This document shows, piece by piece, positions 43,350 to 52,145 of a DNA stretch of 64,000 bases. The notes under the pieces are model-generated. The model did not search any database. It had not been told where the DNA came from and saw nothing but the letters and a program-made list of their open reading frames with translations. Location: NCBI RefSeq assembly GCF_012985465.1, contig NZ_JAAQWN010000008.1:248001-312000 (forward strand). The letters run 5' to 3'. Every line of letters begins with the position of its first letter. Positions within the stretch are counted from its first letter, which is position 1. Both the position numbers and the translations under genes were made by a program. The stretch comes from Pseudomonas sp. WS 5079. GTDB lineage: Bacteria > Pseudomonadota > Gammaproteobacteria > Pseudomonadales > Pseudomonadaceae.

Positions 43350-44015
43350 TCAGCGCTGCAGATAATTTTTAAAATACCGCTCAGCTCTGGAACCAATGCC
43401 AGCTAGTACAATGGCAATAGCCCAATACGTCAACGCCAATATCGTATATGGCTCCAGCATGGAGTAGCTCTGAACAGCAATTGTCATCGCCACGTTAGTT
43501 AACTCAGCGACTGTTATAATCGACAAAACAGACGACTCCTTTAGTAGAATTATCGTCTGCCCGACGACTGCTGGTACGCACCGAGCCATCATCTGCGGCC
43601 ACAGCACAACGCGAAATACCTGGGTACCTGTCAGTCCCAGATCTCTTGCAGCTTCGAGTTGACCTTGTGGAATTGACTCACGTCCGGCACGAAATATCTC
43701 TGCAAAATAGGCTGCACCATACAACCCTAGACCTATCAATCCTACGGTTTCTGCAGTCCATTCAATACCTATGTATGGTCCCCCATAGAAAACCAAAAAT
43801 AATTGTAGAAGAAGCGGCGTACCCCGAAAAACATTTAAATACAGCTGGTATAAAAAGGCAAATGGCTTGTTATCAGGCTTGTATAAACTCTGTAACACCA
43901 AGCCCAAAACCATCCCCAGCGCAATTCCCCCGATACTCATTTTCAGCGTAACGCAAATCCCAGCTAGGATTGAGCCACCGTACTCGTCAAACAGACCAAT
44001 GCCGATCAAAGGCAC
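43350..44015 (-). CDS. ABC permease, polar amino acid type (second system)
   Basis: 221 residues with YLNVFRGTPLLLQLFLVFYG, the EAA loop QLEAARDLGLTGTQVFRV and KESSVLSIITVAELTNVA. Three bases separate it from the preceding permease and eight from the ATPase gene, so the operon is compact. AT-rich codon use sets this operon apart from the first transporter. Confidence 0.9.
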   Translation of the reverse strand: MPLIGIGLFDEYGGSILAGICVTLKMSIGGIALGMVLGLVLQSLYKPDNKPFAFLYQLYLNVFRGTPLLLQLFLVFYGGPYIGIEWTAETVGLIGLGLYGAAYFAEIFRAGRESIPQGQLEAARDLGLTGTQVFRVVLWPQMMARCVPAVVGQTIILLKESSVLSIITVAELTNVAMTIAVQSYSMLEPYTILALTYWAIAIVLAGIGSRAERYFKNYLQR

Positions 44016-44018
44016 CTC

Positions 44019-44669
44019 CTACGCAATTTTTAGCCTAGCTTCCAGCCAGTTACCCACCCGTCCAGTCGCCATTGTTAGAGCCAAGTAAAGCAGCCCGGTC
44101 ACGATAAAGAATTCGATGGGGCGGTAGGTAGTTGAGGCAAGGGTTTGAGCTGTCCTCATAAGCTCATGTACAGCGACAGCAGAAATCAATGAGGAATTTT
44201 TAATGATATCGATAGTTTCGTTTACAAGAGCAGGCAACATGGCCTTCAACACTTGAGGTGTTTTAATATAAATCAATGCTTGCCAGCGCGACAGACCAAG
44301 ATCTCTGGCCGCCTCAGTTTGACCGTATGGCAGAAGCTGGAAACCGGAGCGCAATATTTCACCTTGGAAGGCTCCACTGTTCAAAGTTAATGCGACAATC
44401 GCGGCCGCCAGTGGAGGTAAACTTATTCCGATAGAAGGTAGTGCATAAAACACTAGAACAAGCTGTACCAACAAAGGCGTGCCTCGAAAGAAGCTTACAT
44501 AAACAGCGCAAAACATCCGGAGCCACCTACGCTCACTCATCAGACCAAGACAAACAGCCCAGCCCATCACCAGCCCTAACGCAATAGCGGTCAAAGATAC
44601 CCATAGTGTGGTAAATAGGCCTGCCAAAAGCTGTGGCAAATAGTGGGCTGTAGCTGTTAAATCAAACAT
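44019..44669 (-). CDS. ABC permease, polar amino acid type (second system)
   Basis: 216 residues with YVSFFRGTPLLVQLVLVFYA and the EAA loop QTEAARDLGLSRWQALIYI. It pairs with the next permease to make the channel. The C-terminus (VTGLLYLALTMATGRVGNWL) is typical of the family. Confidence 0.9.
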   Translation of the reverse strand: MFDLTATAHYLPQLLAGLFTTLWVSLTAIALGLVMGWAVCLGLMSERRWLRMFCAVYVSFFRGTPLLVQLVLVFYALPSIGISLPPLAAAIVALTLNSGAFQGEILRSGFQLLPYGQTEAARDLGLSRWQALIYIKTPQVLKAMLPALVNETIDIIKNSSLISAVAVHELMRTAQTLASTTYRPIEFFIVTGLLYLALTMATGRVGNWLEARLKIA

Positions 44670-44699
44670 ACCTAATTTTCCCGATTAGCATTACTGCAT

Positions 44700-45551
44700 T
44701 CAGTTTATCGGTGCTGGAACAGCATCAGTAGGTAGAGGCATTTCGAAGCCGAACCATTTGCGCTGAAGTTTGGCTAACTCACCGCTTGCGTTCAGCTTTG
44801 CAATACCGTCACTAAAGAATTTAACAAGAGAGGCGCTGTCAGCATCTTTACGACCGGCCCACGCATAGTATGTCGGCGGTCCGAAGGGAGGCTGTACAAT
44901 TTCAAATACATCTCCACGCTCCTTGATTAAAGGCGCGAGATTGGGTAGGGATTGAACGACTGCATCGACACGACGGGAGGCCAAAGCCGCATAAGCCTCA
45001 TTATAGTCCATAAATGCCTTGATTTCTTTCACGCCCGAGTTCTTCGTCGGCTGTAGTACAGTCCGCTCATACTCCTTGAGCACGTCGATTTGTGGTGCCC
45101 CGGCTTGACTTCCTACTACCATGCCAATCAAATCTTCGGCACTATTGATCCGGGCGTCTCCTTTACGCTTCAATACTGCCACACTAGCAGTGGAGAAAGG
45201 CAAGGTAAAAGCAAAACTTTCTGCGCGCGCCTTAGTTATAGTAAGTGACGTGGCTACGAAGTCGAATCTTTTGCTGGATAATCCAGGAAGTATGCCCTGA
45301 AATGGAACATCTAATTGTTTAAGTTTAACCCCGGGCAAATCAAGCATAATCGCGTCGAGTAAGTCTTTCCCGTACCCGACAATTTTACCGTCCTCGATCA
45401 TCTCAAAAGGCGCATAACGTGCTTCGGTTGCGACGACAATCTCGCCACGCCCCTTGATGTCAGAAAGTAAATCAGCCTTAGCCTCAACAGCTGCAAAGGA
45501 CACTAAAGTGCCAACTAACAATGGGGTCAGCAGCGAGTACAGTGGTCTCAT
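44700..45551 (-). CDS. ABC transporter periplasmic binding protein, family 3 (second system)
   Basis: The start at 45551 has AAAGGAT 8 bases before it and begins a signal peptide (MRPLYSLLTPLLVGTLVSFA ending VEAKA); 29 extra codons of a longer frame are rejected. The mature protein (DLLSDIKGRGEIVVATEARY, APFEMIEDGKIVGYGKDLLD) is closely related to the binding protein at 24735-25583. It probably binds a creatine-like or guanidino compound, judging by the M24 creatinase paralogue encoded across the divergent LysR gene (inference). Confidence 0.9.
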   Translation of the reverse strand: MRPLYSLLTPLLVGTLVSFAAVEAKADLLSDIKGRGEIVVATEARYAPFEMIEDGKIVGYGKDLLDAIMLDLPGVKLKQLDVPFQGILPGLSSKRFDFVATSLTITKARAESFAFTLPFSTASVAVLKRKGDARINSAEDLIGMVVGSQAGAPQIDVLKEYERTVLQPTKNSGVKEIKAFMDYNEAYAALASRRVDAVVQSLPNLAPLIKERGDVFEIVQPPFGPPTYYAWAGRKDADSASLVKFFSDGIAKLNASGELAKLQRKWFGFEMPLPTDAVPAPIN

Positions 45552-45660
45552 GACGCGATCCTTTCGATGAGTTACGAGTAGAAGTGGGCGAACCGGTTGG
45601 CGTTCACACAGCATGTCCACAACCGAAATCATGAACAAACGGCTATTTTTAACGTCGACT

Positions 45661-45677
45661 CATTAGGTTTACTAATG
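45661..45677. promoter_or_regulatory. LysR-type operator in the divergent promoter region
   Basis: CATTAG-GTTTA-CTAATG is a perfect inverted repeat with a 5-base spacer, midway between the divergent LysR gene and the ABC operon. Spacing and position fit a LysR recognition site that controls both. Confidence 0.55.
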
Positions 45678-45729
45678 TCGGCATGACTCATGCTTGTACC
45701 GGTAAAATCCCAACAGCTGGAGCCTCGTC

Positions 45730-46656
45730 ATGTCTCGTGCCCTACCTTCTCTTGAGGGATTGCGCTACTTCGATGCTGCTGCACGGCACTTGAGCTTCAC
45801 TCGCGCATCAAAAGACCTGTTCCTTACACAAAGCGCTGTAAGCCAGAAGATTCAAGCGCTTGAGCAGGAACTGGGCTATGAGCTTTTTTATCGCCTGCCT
45901 CGGGGTTTGAGGCTTACGCAACGCGGTGAACGCTTGCACGTCGGAGTCGACCAAGCGTTGAGGCTTTTAGGAATGACTTTGCACCAAATTGGAGATGAAG
46001 AGCTAAGTGGCACGCTAAAAGTGCGCGTTATGCCCTCCTTCGCTAGCAAGTGGTTGCTGCCGCGGATGCCATCCTTCAATCAAGCCTACCCTGGCATACA
46101 GTTGGAGGTAGAAGCGGATCTGAGTACCCCTAATTTCAATAGCGACGGCGTCGACTTGGCAATCAGCTGCGCTTGGACTGACAATGCCAAACTCTCTCAG
46201 CTACACCTATTCGATGACCTCGTTTATCCAGTAGCCAGCGCGGATTTGTTGGCACGAGTAGAAATCAAAGATTATGGTGATTTGTGCCAGACAATCTTGT
46301 TACATGACTCTATGCCTCACGCTGCCTACAGCACCAACTGGGACGCTTTTTTCTCCCGGCACAGCCGCTACGATATCAATACCCGTGGAGGCTGCTCATT
46401 TTCACGGGCAGACCTTGTGTTGCAGGCGGCTTGTGATGGTCAGGGGGTCGCGTTAATGCGGCATTCGCTGTGTGCAAAAGAGATAGCAAACGGTACCTTG
46501 GTCAGGCCGTTCCCTGAGGTAATGCAAGATGGCCAAGTATGGCTAGTGCACCCCAGCATTCATGAAGACCGCCCTCGGGTTCAGGCGCTAAAGAAGTGGA
46601 TCAAGAGCGAGGTGGAGCAGCATCTGTCGCAGCGGCGCTTGAACCTGGGCAGCTAG
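45730..46656 (+). CDS. LysR-family regulator (GcvA-like)
   Basis: The ATG has GGAG 9 bases upstream. N-terminal HTH LRYFDAAARHLSFTRASKDL, FLTQSAVSQKIQALEQELGY, then the substrate-binding domain (LKVRVMPSFASKWLLPRMPS onward). It is divergent from the second ABC operon and 114 bases before the creatinase-like gene, with a palindrome in the shared promoter region. It probably regulates both according to the imported compound. Confidence 0.9.
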   Translation: MSRALPSLEGLRYFDAAARHLSFTRASKDLFLTQSAVSQKIQALEQELGYELFYRLPRGLRLTQRGERLHVGVDQALRLLGMTLHQIGDEELSGTLKVRVMPSFASKWLLPRMPSFNQAYPGIQLEVEADLSTPNFNSDGVDLAISCAWTDNAKLSQLHLFDDLVYPVASADLLARVEIKDYGDLCQTILLHDSMPHAAYSTNWDAFFSRHSRYDINTRGGCSFSRADLVLQAACDGQGVALMRHSLCAKEIANGTLVRPFPEVMQDGQVWLVHPSIHEDRPRVQALKKWIKSEVEQHLSQRRLNLGS

Positions 46657-46770
46657 ATATCTGTCTCAGCCATAAGCTCTGCTAATAGTACGGAATTAAA
46701 AATCGTCATTTGTTCCTATTGGGCGTGAAGGAGATGCTACGCGCTGCCTTCACTAGACAGGAACCTCGGC

Positions 46771-47985
46771 ATGAGCATGCCTAATTACATTACACTTCAA
46801 AATGGACCTAAAACACGGTCTACTTTCAGTGTGAAGGAAATGTCCCGACGCCTTCAGCTGTTACGTCAGCATATGACCAGCACCAGTTTGGACGCCATTG
46901 TATTGAGTTCAATACACAACATAAACTATTTTGGCGACTTCCTCTTCTGCGAGTTTGGGCGTAGCTACGCATTAGTAGTAACGCACGATAGCTCCATTCT
47001 TATCACAACCAATATTGATGGAGGCCAAGGTTATCGCCGCAGCTGGGGAGATAATCTTGTCTATACAGACTGGGAGCGTGATAACTATTTCGTTGCTCTA
47101 CGTAAAGCAATCCCATTAAAATCTCGCCGTATAGGCGTAGAGTTCGATCATCTATCCCTCGATAAATTTCGCAAGATCGAAGCCGCTCTTGATAATGCGG
47201 AACTGGTTGACATCGCGCCTGGCACCAACCGTATTCGTATGTTCAAGTCAATCGAAGAAATCCAGCTGATTCGTATTGGTGCAGCGGTAGCGGACGTAGG
47301 AGGTGCGGCTTGTTTAGACGCGATATCTGAAGGTGTGCCTGAGTACGAGGTAGCCATTGCGGGGACGTCTGCAATGACTAGGGAAATTGCTAGGCGTATG
47401 CCTTACTGCGAGTTACGCGACACGTGGACGTGGTTTCAATCCGGTCTGAACACCGATGGTGCACATAATCCCGTTACCAGTCGTCGAGTTAAATCCGGGG
47501 ATATACTTTCAGTTAACTGTTTTCCGATGATCGCAGGCTATTTTTCTTCATTAGAACGAACGGCTTTTTTGGGTGAGCCAAATGCCCAGCAGCGTCGCAT
47601 ATGGGAAATCAACTGCAAAGTACACCAACGCGGGCAGGAGATAATCAGACCAGGGGTTCGTTGCTGCGATATTGCGGCAGAGCTAAATGAAATCTATCTA
47701 CAAGCGGATCTGCTCAAATATCGCACATTTGGTTACGGTCACTCAAATGGAGTCCTTTGCCACTATTACGGACGGGAGGCTGGGCTCGAATTGCGCGAAG
47801 ATATCGAGACGGTGCTAGAACCGGGCATGGTGGTATCGATGACACCAATGGTAATGCTACCGGAAGGTACGCCAGGTGCTGGGGGATATCGAGAGGGCAG
47901 CGTGCTCATTGTAAATGACAGGGGTGCGGAAAATATTACGAAATTAGGCTCTGGGCCTGAGCACAATATAATCAATCTTCCCTAG
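46771..47985 (+). CDS. Creatinase-like M24 hydrolase with altered active site
   Basis: 404 residues, alignable over the full length with the creatinase at 39573-40784. Arg64 (EFGRSY), His232 (DGAHNP), Glu262 (SLERT) and Arg335 (YYGREAG) are kept. Position 358 is Thr (SMTPM) where creatinase has the substrate-binding Glu, so the guanidinium pocket is changed. It probably hydrolyses a different guanidino or amidino compound, or is a weaker creatinase. AGGAAC lies 7 bases before the start. Codon use is much more AT-rich than in the true creatinase, pointing to separate acquisition, not recent duplication. Confidence 0.88.
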   Translation: MSMPNYITLQNGPKTRSTFSVKEMSRRLQLLRQHMTSTSLDAIVLSSIHNINYFGDFLFCEFGRSYALVVTHDSSILITTNIDGGQGYRRSWGDNLVYTDWERDNYFVALRKAIPLKSRRIGVEFDHLSLDKFRKIEAALDNAELVDIAPGTNRIRMFKSIEEIQLIRIGAAVADVGGAACLDAISEGVPEYEVAIAGTSAMTREIARRMPYCELRDTWTWFQSGLNTDGAHNPVTSRRVKSGDILSVNCFPMIAGYFSSLERTAFLGEPNAQQRRIWEINCKVHQRGQEIIRPGVRCCDIAAELNEIYLQADLLKYRTFGYGHSNGVLCHYYGREAGLELREDIETVLEPGMVVSMTPMVMLPEGTPGAGGYREGSVLIVNDRGAENITKLGSGPEHNIINLP

Positions 47986-48305
47986 CAATTAACGTCCAGA
48001 GCGGTTCAATTGATCAAGAAGTTCCAAACATCAAGAATCTGCATCATTGATTAATGATATCTGCACCTCTGGGTCATGTGGAGGATACCTAATCAGAACC
48101 CGAATTTTTGGTTAAGAGACCGAGATTGTGGCTCTGGATTGCGTAAAAACATCGATTGCTACTCGGGTATTGCTTTCTGGTAGCACTCGAAATTAAATGA
48201 CCTCACCGATTTGGTCGATGGAGGAAACAGCTAGCATGAATCGCTAGTTTGAATATTGATAGTCGGTGAGAGGCCTATCCATTAGGAATGGAGGTCCGTC
48301 ACGCT
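47986..48305. other. Junction between cargo and ICE backbone
   Basis: About 320 bases with no gene. I looked for a tRNA 3' end or a copy of the att core and found none, so the cargo appears to lie inside the same element as the backbone. No clear terminator follows the M24 gene. Confidence 0.4.
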
Positions 48306-49055
48306 ATGGCTATTAATGTTTTTAATTCGCATAGCAAAAGCTTCTATCGCCCTATAGATGCCGCATTGCGCTGGTGCAATCTCACTCGCTACGAAGCCCA
48401 AATTATGCAGGCGGATTGGTCTCGTCCTGAGAACCTTGCAACCCTCTTTCCCCAATGGCCCAATCTTCACATCGCTGTCGAAAGGATTTTAGACGCCATA
48501 CGCAATGGAGAACTGCCGTACGGCTGCCTCGGCGTTTCTGTTCCTTTGGGAAGCTACGTAGAGCCCTATCAGCTGACCATACGCCATTCAGACTTACGCC
48601 GCTGGATGGAAATTCATTATCCCGACCATAAGCCCAGCTTTTTATTCGAGTCCGGTGAGGATACATCTGCAAAGGTCAGTCTCGGAACGTTTCTTTCAGT
48701 GAAAGCAGATCGAGACGAGTTATCGAGAGCGTTGAAAGCGCAACAGCAACACATTCAAGAAATCTTGGGAGAACTCCAGTCGATTGGACTTGAAAGAGAT
48801 GATCTCAAAGCCTTGGCCAAAACGAATGGTCAACTCAGCGAGCGTAGTGAACTGACCTATCACAATATGATCGGGGCATTGGTCAGCCTTCTTTTGGACC
48901 ATTCGCCCGCCGGAAAACCTCTTTCGGTATTCACGAATCAAGCAGCCATCGTCGACGCCATTGTCGCCCGTCACAAAGATGTGCCCGGCCTCAGCAAGCG
49001 GACGCTGGATGAAAAGTTTGCCGTGGCCAATCGTAGCCTCAAGAAAAACAACTGA
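48306..49055 (+). CDS. ICE-associated protein of unknown function
   Basis: I start at 48306 (GGAGG 11 bases before); an ATG 18 bases earlier has its Shine-Dalgarno too close. The 249 residues show no named domain. The N-terminal part (FYRPIDAALRWCNLTRYEAQ) and a coiled-coil stretch (about 130-170, LSRALKAQQQHIQEILGELQ) are followed by a helical C-terminal module ending LDEKFAVANRSLKKN. Proteins with this opening are frequent beside the alpA-parA end of Pseudomonas ICEs. It precedes the tandem operator sites of alpA. Confidence 0.7.
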   Translation: MAINVFNSHSKSFYRPIDAALRWCNLTRYEAQIMQADWSRPENLATLFPQWPNLHIAVERILDAIRNGELPYGCLGVSVPLGSYVEPYQLTIRHSDLRRWMEIHYPDHKPSFLFESGEDTSAKVSLGTFLSVKADRDELSRALKAQQQHIQEILGELQSIGLERDDLKALAKTNGQLSERSELTYHNMIGALVSLLLDHSPAGKPLSVFTNQAAIVDAIVARHKDVPGLSKRTLDEKFAVANRSLKKNN

Positions 49056-49063
49056 TCCAGTCA

Positions 49064-49096
49064 ATTGCGTTGCAATGGGCTTGATTGCAGTGCAAT
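49064..49096. promoter_or_regulatory. Tandem ATTGC-N3-GCAAT operator sites before alpA
   Basis: ATTGCGTTGCAAT (49064-49076) and ATTGCAGTGCAAT (49084-49096) are two palindromes exactly 20 bases apart, i.e. on the same face of the helix. They lie 75 bases before the AlpA-like gene and suggest cooperative binding by a regulator of the ICE start genes. Confidence 0.55.
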
Positions 49097-49170
49097 GACT
49101 CAGCCGCGCTAGTGCGATTCAATCCAAGTCACTTCCCACCACGCGCCAACAGGCGCCAGGAGTGACTAGC

Positions 49171-49395
49171 ATGTCCAACCCATCGGTACCCGCACTCGAA
49201 GCACCTCAACCCCAACGCCACATCATGCGACGTGACGAGGTTGAACTAAAAACCGGCTTCAAACGTGCGCATATTTACAACCTGATGAAGGAAGGCAAGT
49301 TCCCGCGGGCGAAGCGTATCGGGCTGCGCGCAGTCGGCTGGGACTCTCTGGAAATCGAACACTGGATTGCAGAACGCCTTTCACAACAGGAGTGA
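49171..49395 (+). CDS. AlpA-family DNA-binding regulator
   Basis: The ATG at 49171 has AGGAG 8 bases before it; 74 residues. The winged HTH of the AlpA/MerR-like type is clear: MRRDEVELKTGFKRAHIYNL, MKEGKFPRAKRIGLRAVGWD, EIEHWIAERL. AlpA proteins switch on excision or early genes of integrated elements. It overlaps the upstream region of parA and the two should be co-transcribed. Confidence 0.9.
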   Translation: MSNPSVPALEAPQPQRHIMRRDEVELKTGFKRAHIYNLMKEGKFPRAKRIGLRAVGWDSLEIEHWIAERLSQQE

Positions 49396-49400
49396 GGGTG

Positions 49401-50246
49401 ATGCACGTGGTCTCGGTGGTTTCCACCAAGGGTGGTGTAGGCAAAACTACAGTAGCGGCGAACCTCGGCGGCCTGTTGGCCGATGCTGGTCTCCGTGTTC
49501 TGCTCTTGGATCTGGATAGCCAACCCACCCTCTCCAGTTATTATTCATTGAGCCAGAAAGCGCAGGCAGGTGCGTACGAGCTCATTGCACTCAATCTAAC
49601 AATACCTGAACGAATAATTTCTAGGACTGCAGTCGTCGGTCTCGACCTGATTTTCTCTAATGACGATCAAGGTCGACTGAGCACTTTGTTGCTACATGCC
49701 CCTGACGGACGACTACGCCTACACAATTTGCTCAACGATTTGCATCTCAATTATGACCTGCTTTTGATTGATACTCAGGGAGCCCGCGGTGTGCTGTTGG
49801 AAATGGCCATCTTGGCCTCCGATCTCGCCCTCTCTCCCATCACGCCGGAAATGCTCGCTGCCCGCGAAATGCGTCGGGGCACCTTAAAACTACTGAGTGA
49901 GCTCGAACCGTTTCGTCATCTAGGCATCGACCCGCCGCCGTTGCGGCTCTTACTGAACCAAGTGAACGTCAATCGAGTGGACACCCGGATGATCATCCGA
50001 AGCCTGCGCGAGAATTTCGCAGAGGCTACCAATATCTCGGTTCTAGACACCGTAATCCCGGACCGGGTGGCGTACCTCAATGCCGCCTCCCTCGGCTTAC
50101 CGGCCCACCGAATAGATGCTCGCCCGTCGAGTAAACGCCGACGCTCGCAGTCTGCGCTAGAAGTAATGCAAGCGCTGGCAATCGAATTATTCCCGGAATG
50201 GCGCGAAGCGGTCTCATCGGTAATGAGGTGTGCGGAGTCTCGATAA
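49401..50246 (+). CDS. parA: ParA/Soj-family ATPase of the ICE
   Basis: I start at the ATG at 49401 (AGGAG 8 bases before); a GTG nine bases earlier is possible. 281 residues with the deviant Walker A STKGGVGKTTVAANLGGLLA, LLLDLDSQPTLSSYY and LLLIDTQGARG. In pKLC102/PFGI-1-type elements the Soj homologue keeps the excised circle from being lost. It lies near one end of the backbone, as in those elements. Confidence 0.92.
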   Translation: MHVVSVVSTKGGVGKTTVAANLGGLLADAGLRVLLLDLDSQPTLSSYYSLSQKAQAGAYELIALNLTIPERIISRTAVVGLDLIFSNDDQGRLSTLLLHAPDGRLRLHNLLNDLHLNYDLLLIDTQGARGVLLEMAILASDLALSPITPEMLAAREMRRGTLKLLSELEPFRHLGIDPPPLRLLLNQVNVNRVDTRMIIRSLRENFAEATNISVLDTVIPDRVAYLNAASLGLPAHRIDARPSSKRRRSQSALEVMQALAIELFPEWREAVSSVMRCAESR

Positions 50247-50331
50247 ACCAAATCGCCCAATTAGCTTTTTCACCGAATTATTTTTGTTTGATCGACCTTG
50301 AAGCCATCAGGGCTTGGTAAGGAGTTTTCTA

Positions 50332-50541
50332 ATGTTGGATCAGTTTCCTATCGTTGTTCAGCCTTCCATTCGACCACACGACGCGGCTTGCGGGGAGTGC
50401 TGCACTTTAGTTTTTCGTTTGCAAGGGGGGCGCTCGGCCATGTTGTGGTTCCTCGCAGAACTCTCCCAACATTTCGAAGGTTCAGGGACTGCCGAAATCG
50501 TGAAATTCGAGGTCGGTGACCATTTGCGTAGCCGGCGTTAA
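50332..50541 (+). CDS. Small ICE protein of unknown function
   Basis: The ATG at 50332 has GGAG 7 bases before it, which decides among several starts. The 69-residue peptide (MLDQFPIVVQPSIRPHDAAC, GECCTLVFRLQGGRSAMLWF) has a CxxCC pair and no membrane helix. It lies between parA and parB, 14 bases before the latter, and is probably co-translated. No family recognised. Confidence 0.6.
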   Translation: MLDQFPIVVQPSIRPHDAACGECCTLVFRLQGGRSAMLWFLAELSQHFEGSGTAEIVKFEVGDHLRSRR

Positions 50542-50555
50542 CCGAGGCGGTTCAG

Positions 50556-52145
50556 ATGAAGAAGCTCAGTCAGGAGGAAATTACCGACAAGCTGCACCAG
50601 GACCACTTCACTCAAGGTCCTGGACTGGAGCGACTGTCCGATCCCGTCATCGACACTCCCATGCTGGTCACTCTGGAACAGTTACGTCCCTACGAACACA
50701 ACCCACGCTTCATTCGTAACCCGCTTTATGACGATATCAAGGCGTCGATCCGTGAACGCGGGCTGGATCAACCGCCACCGATAACCCGCCGCCCGGGTGA
50801 AACCTCTTTCATCATCCGCAACGGCGGTAATACGCGCTTAGCCATTCTCGGCGAACTGTGGCAGGAAACTCGCGACGAGCGTTTCTTTCGGATCCACTGC
50901 CTGTTCCGACCTTGGGGCAATGAAATCACCGCCCTACTCGGCCATTTGGCGGAAAGCGACCTGCACGGTCAACTCACGTTCATCGAACGGGCGCTGGCAG
51001 TAGCCAAACTCAAAACCATGCTTGAGTCCGATGGCGCAGATCTATCACAACGGGAGCTGGCTCGACGTCTTGCCGCTGGAGGCTATCCGATTTCGCAGTC
51101 GCATATCAGCCGTATGCTGGACACCCTCGAACACTTATTGCCCGCCATTCCACAAACTCTGTATGCCGGATTGGGTAAGCCTCAGATAGAGCGCCTGATC
51201 GGTCTACGTAGTCAGGCTGAGCGAACCTGGAATCGTTATCCAACCGCTGCCGTTTCATTTGCAGAGTTCTGGCTAGAAACCATGGGCTACTTCGATGGCG
51301 ATCCTGAATCTTTTGATCTTGAGCAGATCCAGGACGAATTGCTCGAACGCATGAGCCACCTGCTTGGACAGTCCTACCGTATGCTGGCCCTGGAGCTGAG
51401 CGATACCCAACGGGTCGTCGCCACGCCTGGGGCTGTCACCACCACGCCTCCAGAAAACAGCCATCGGCCAAGCGTGCATGAAACTGCGGCAGAGTCGCCC
51501 TCCTCCGACGCTAATCCCGAATCAACTGATGCCCAGAGCAAGATAGAACCAATTTCAGAAGAACGGCTCACAGCCCCCGAAAAAAATACTTCACCTGCGG
51601 TCAGTCATCTATCACGCGTTCAACAGATTCGTGAGCAAATCGATCGCGAGATCTCCACCGAGCCGACGTCTCCAGTCGAAACCTGCCCAATCGACGACCT
51701 TTGGATCATCACACCACAGCTGGATACACCTGAACAACTGCGTTTAGCCATTGCTGGACTGGCTCGAGAAATGGCGGCCTATGCCGGAGATGCCGAGAGC
51801 ATCATTGATCAAAAGCGTGGCTTGGGCTTCGCCCTGAACATTGAGCGACTCGATCTTTCAGCGCCTCGCTCGACGGGCGTTCACCTAATGCTCCTGGCCC
51901 TGTTACGGGCTCAAGACGAGGTGAACTGGGAGGATCGCAAGCAAATCCCCTCCGCACTGTTCGGGCAGTTGTTGCTGGGGGTCTATCAACTCCCTCTACC
52001 AGATAGACCAGTCACGGACGTGGGCCTGGAGCGACTGCCTGACAGTATGCTAATCAAACTGTTTCGCCTGATCCGCTTGGCCCGGCGCCTAATCGACTTA
52101 ACACTCATCTTTGAAGACAAAAACTCACCGGAGGAGCTGAGATGA
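50556..52145 (+). CDS. parB: ParB-family protein of the ICE
   Basis: 529 residues. The ParB/Srx-like nuclease fold is at about 35-130 (MLVTLEQLRPYEHNPRFIRN, IRERGLDQPPPITRRPGETS, IIRNGGNTRLAIL), followed by a helix-turn-helix (LSQRELARRLAAGGYPISQS, HISRMLDTLEHLL). A long Ser/Pro/Thr-rich linker (about 290-370) leads to a C-terminal domain. This is the large ParB found with Soj in PFGI-1-type ICEs. It overlaps the DUF2857 gene start by four bases. Confidence 0.9.
   Translation: MKKLSQEEITDKLHQDHFTQGPGLERLSDPVIDTPMLVTLEQLRPYEHNPRFIRNPLYDDIKASIRERGLDQPPPITRRPGETSFIIRNGGNTRLAILGELWQETRDERFFRIHCLFRPWGNEITALLGHLAESDLHGQLTFIERALAVAKLKTMLESDGADLSQRELARRLAAGGYPISQSHISRMLDTLEHLLPAIPQTLYAGLGKPQIERLIGLRSQAERTWNRYPTAAVSFAEFWLETMGYFDGDPESFDLEQIQDELLERMSHLLGQSYRMLALELSDTQRVVATPGAVTTTPPENSHRPSVHETAAESPSSDANPESTDAQSKIEPISEERLTAPEKNTSPAVSHLSRVQQIREQIDREISTEPTSPVETCPIDDLWIITPQLDTPEQLRLAIAGLAREMAAYAGDAESIIDQKRGLGFALNIERLDLSAPRSTGVHLMLLALLRAQDEVNWEDRKQIPSALFGQLLLGVYQLPLPDRPVTDVGLERLPDSMLIKLFRLIRLARRLIDLTLIFEDKNSPEELR

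Noticed and set aside
47986-48305. Search for a second att copy or tRNA fragment at the cargo/backbone junction
   Set aside because: No match to the TGGCGCAGCGG core or any tRNA 3' end was found.
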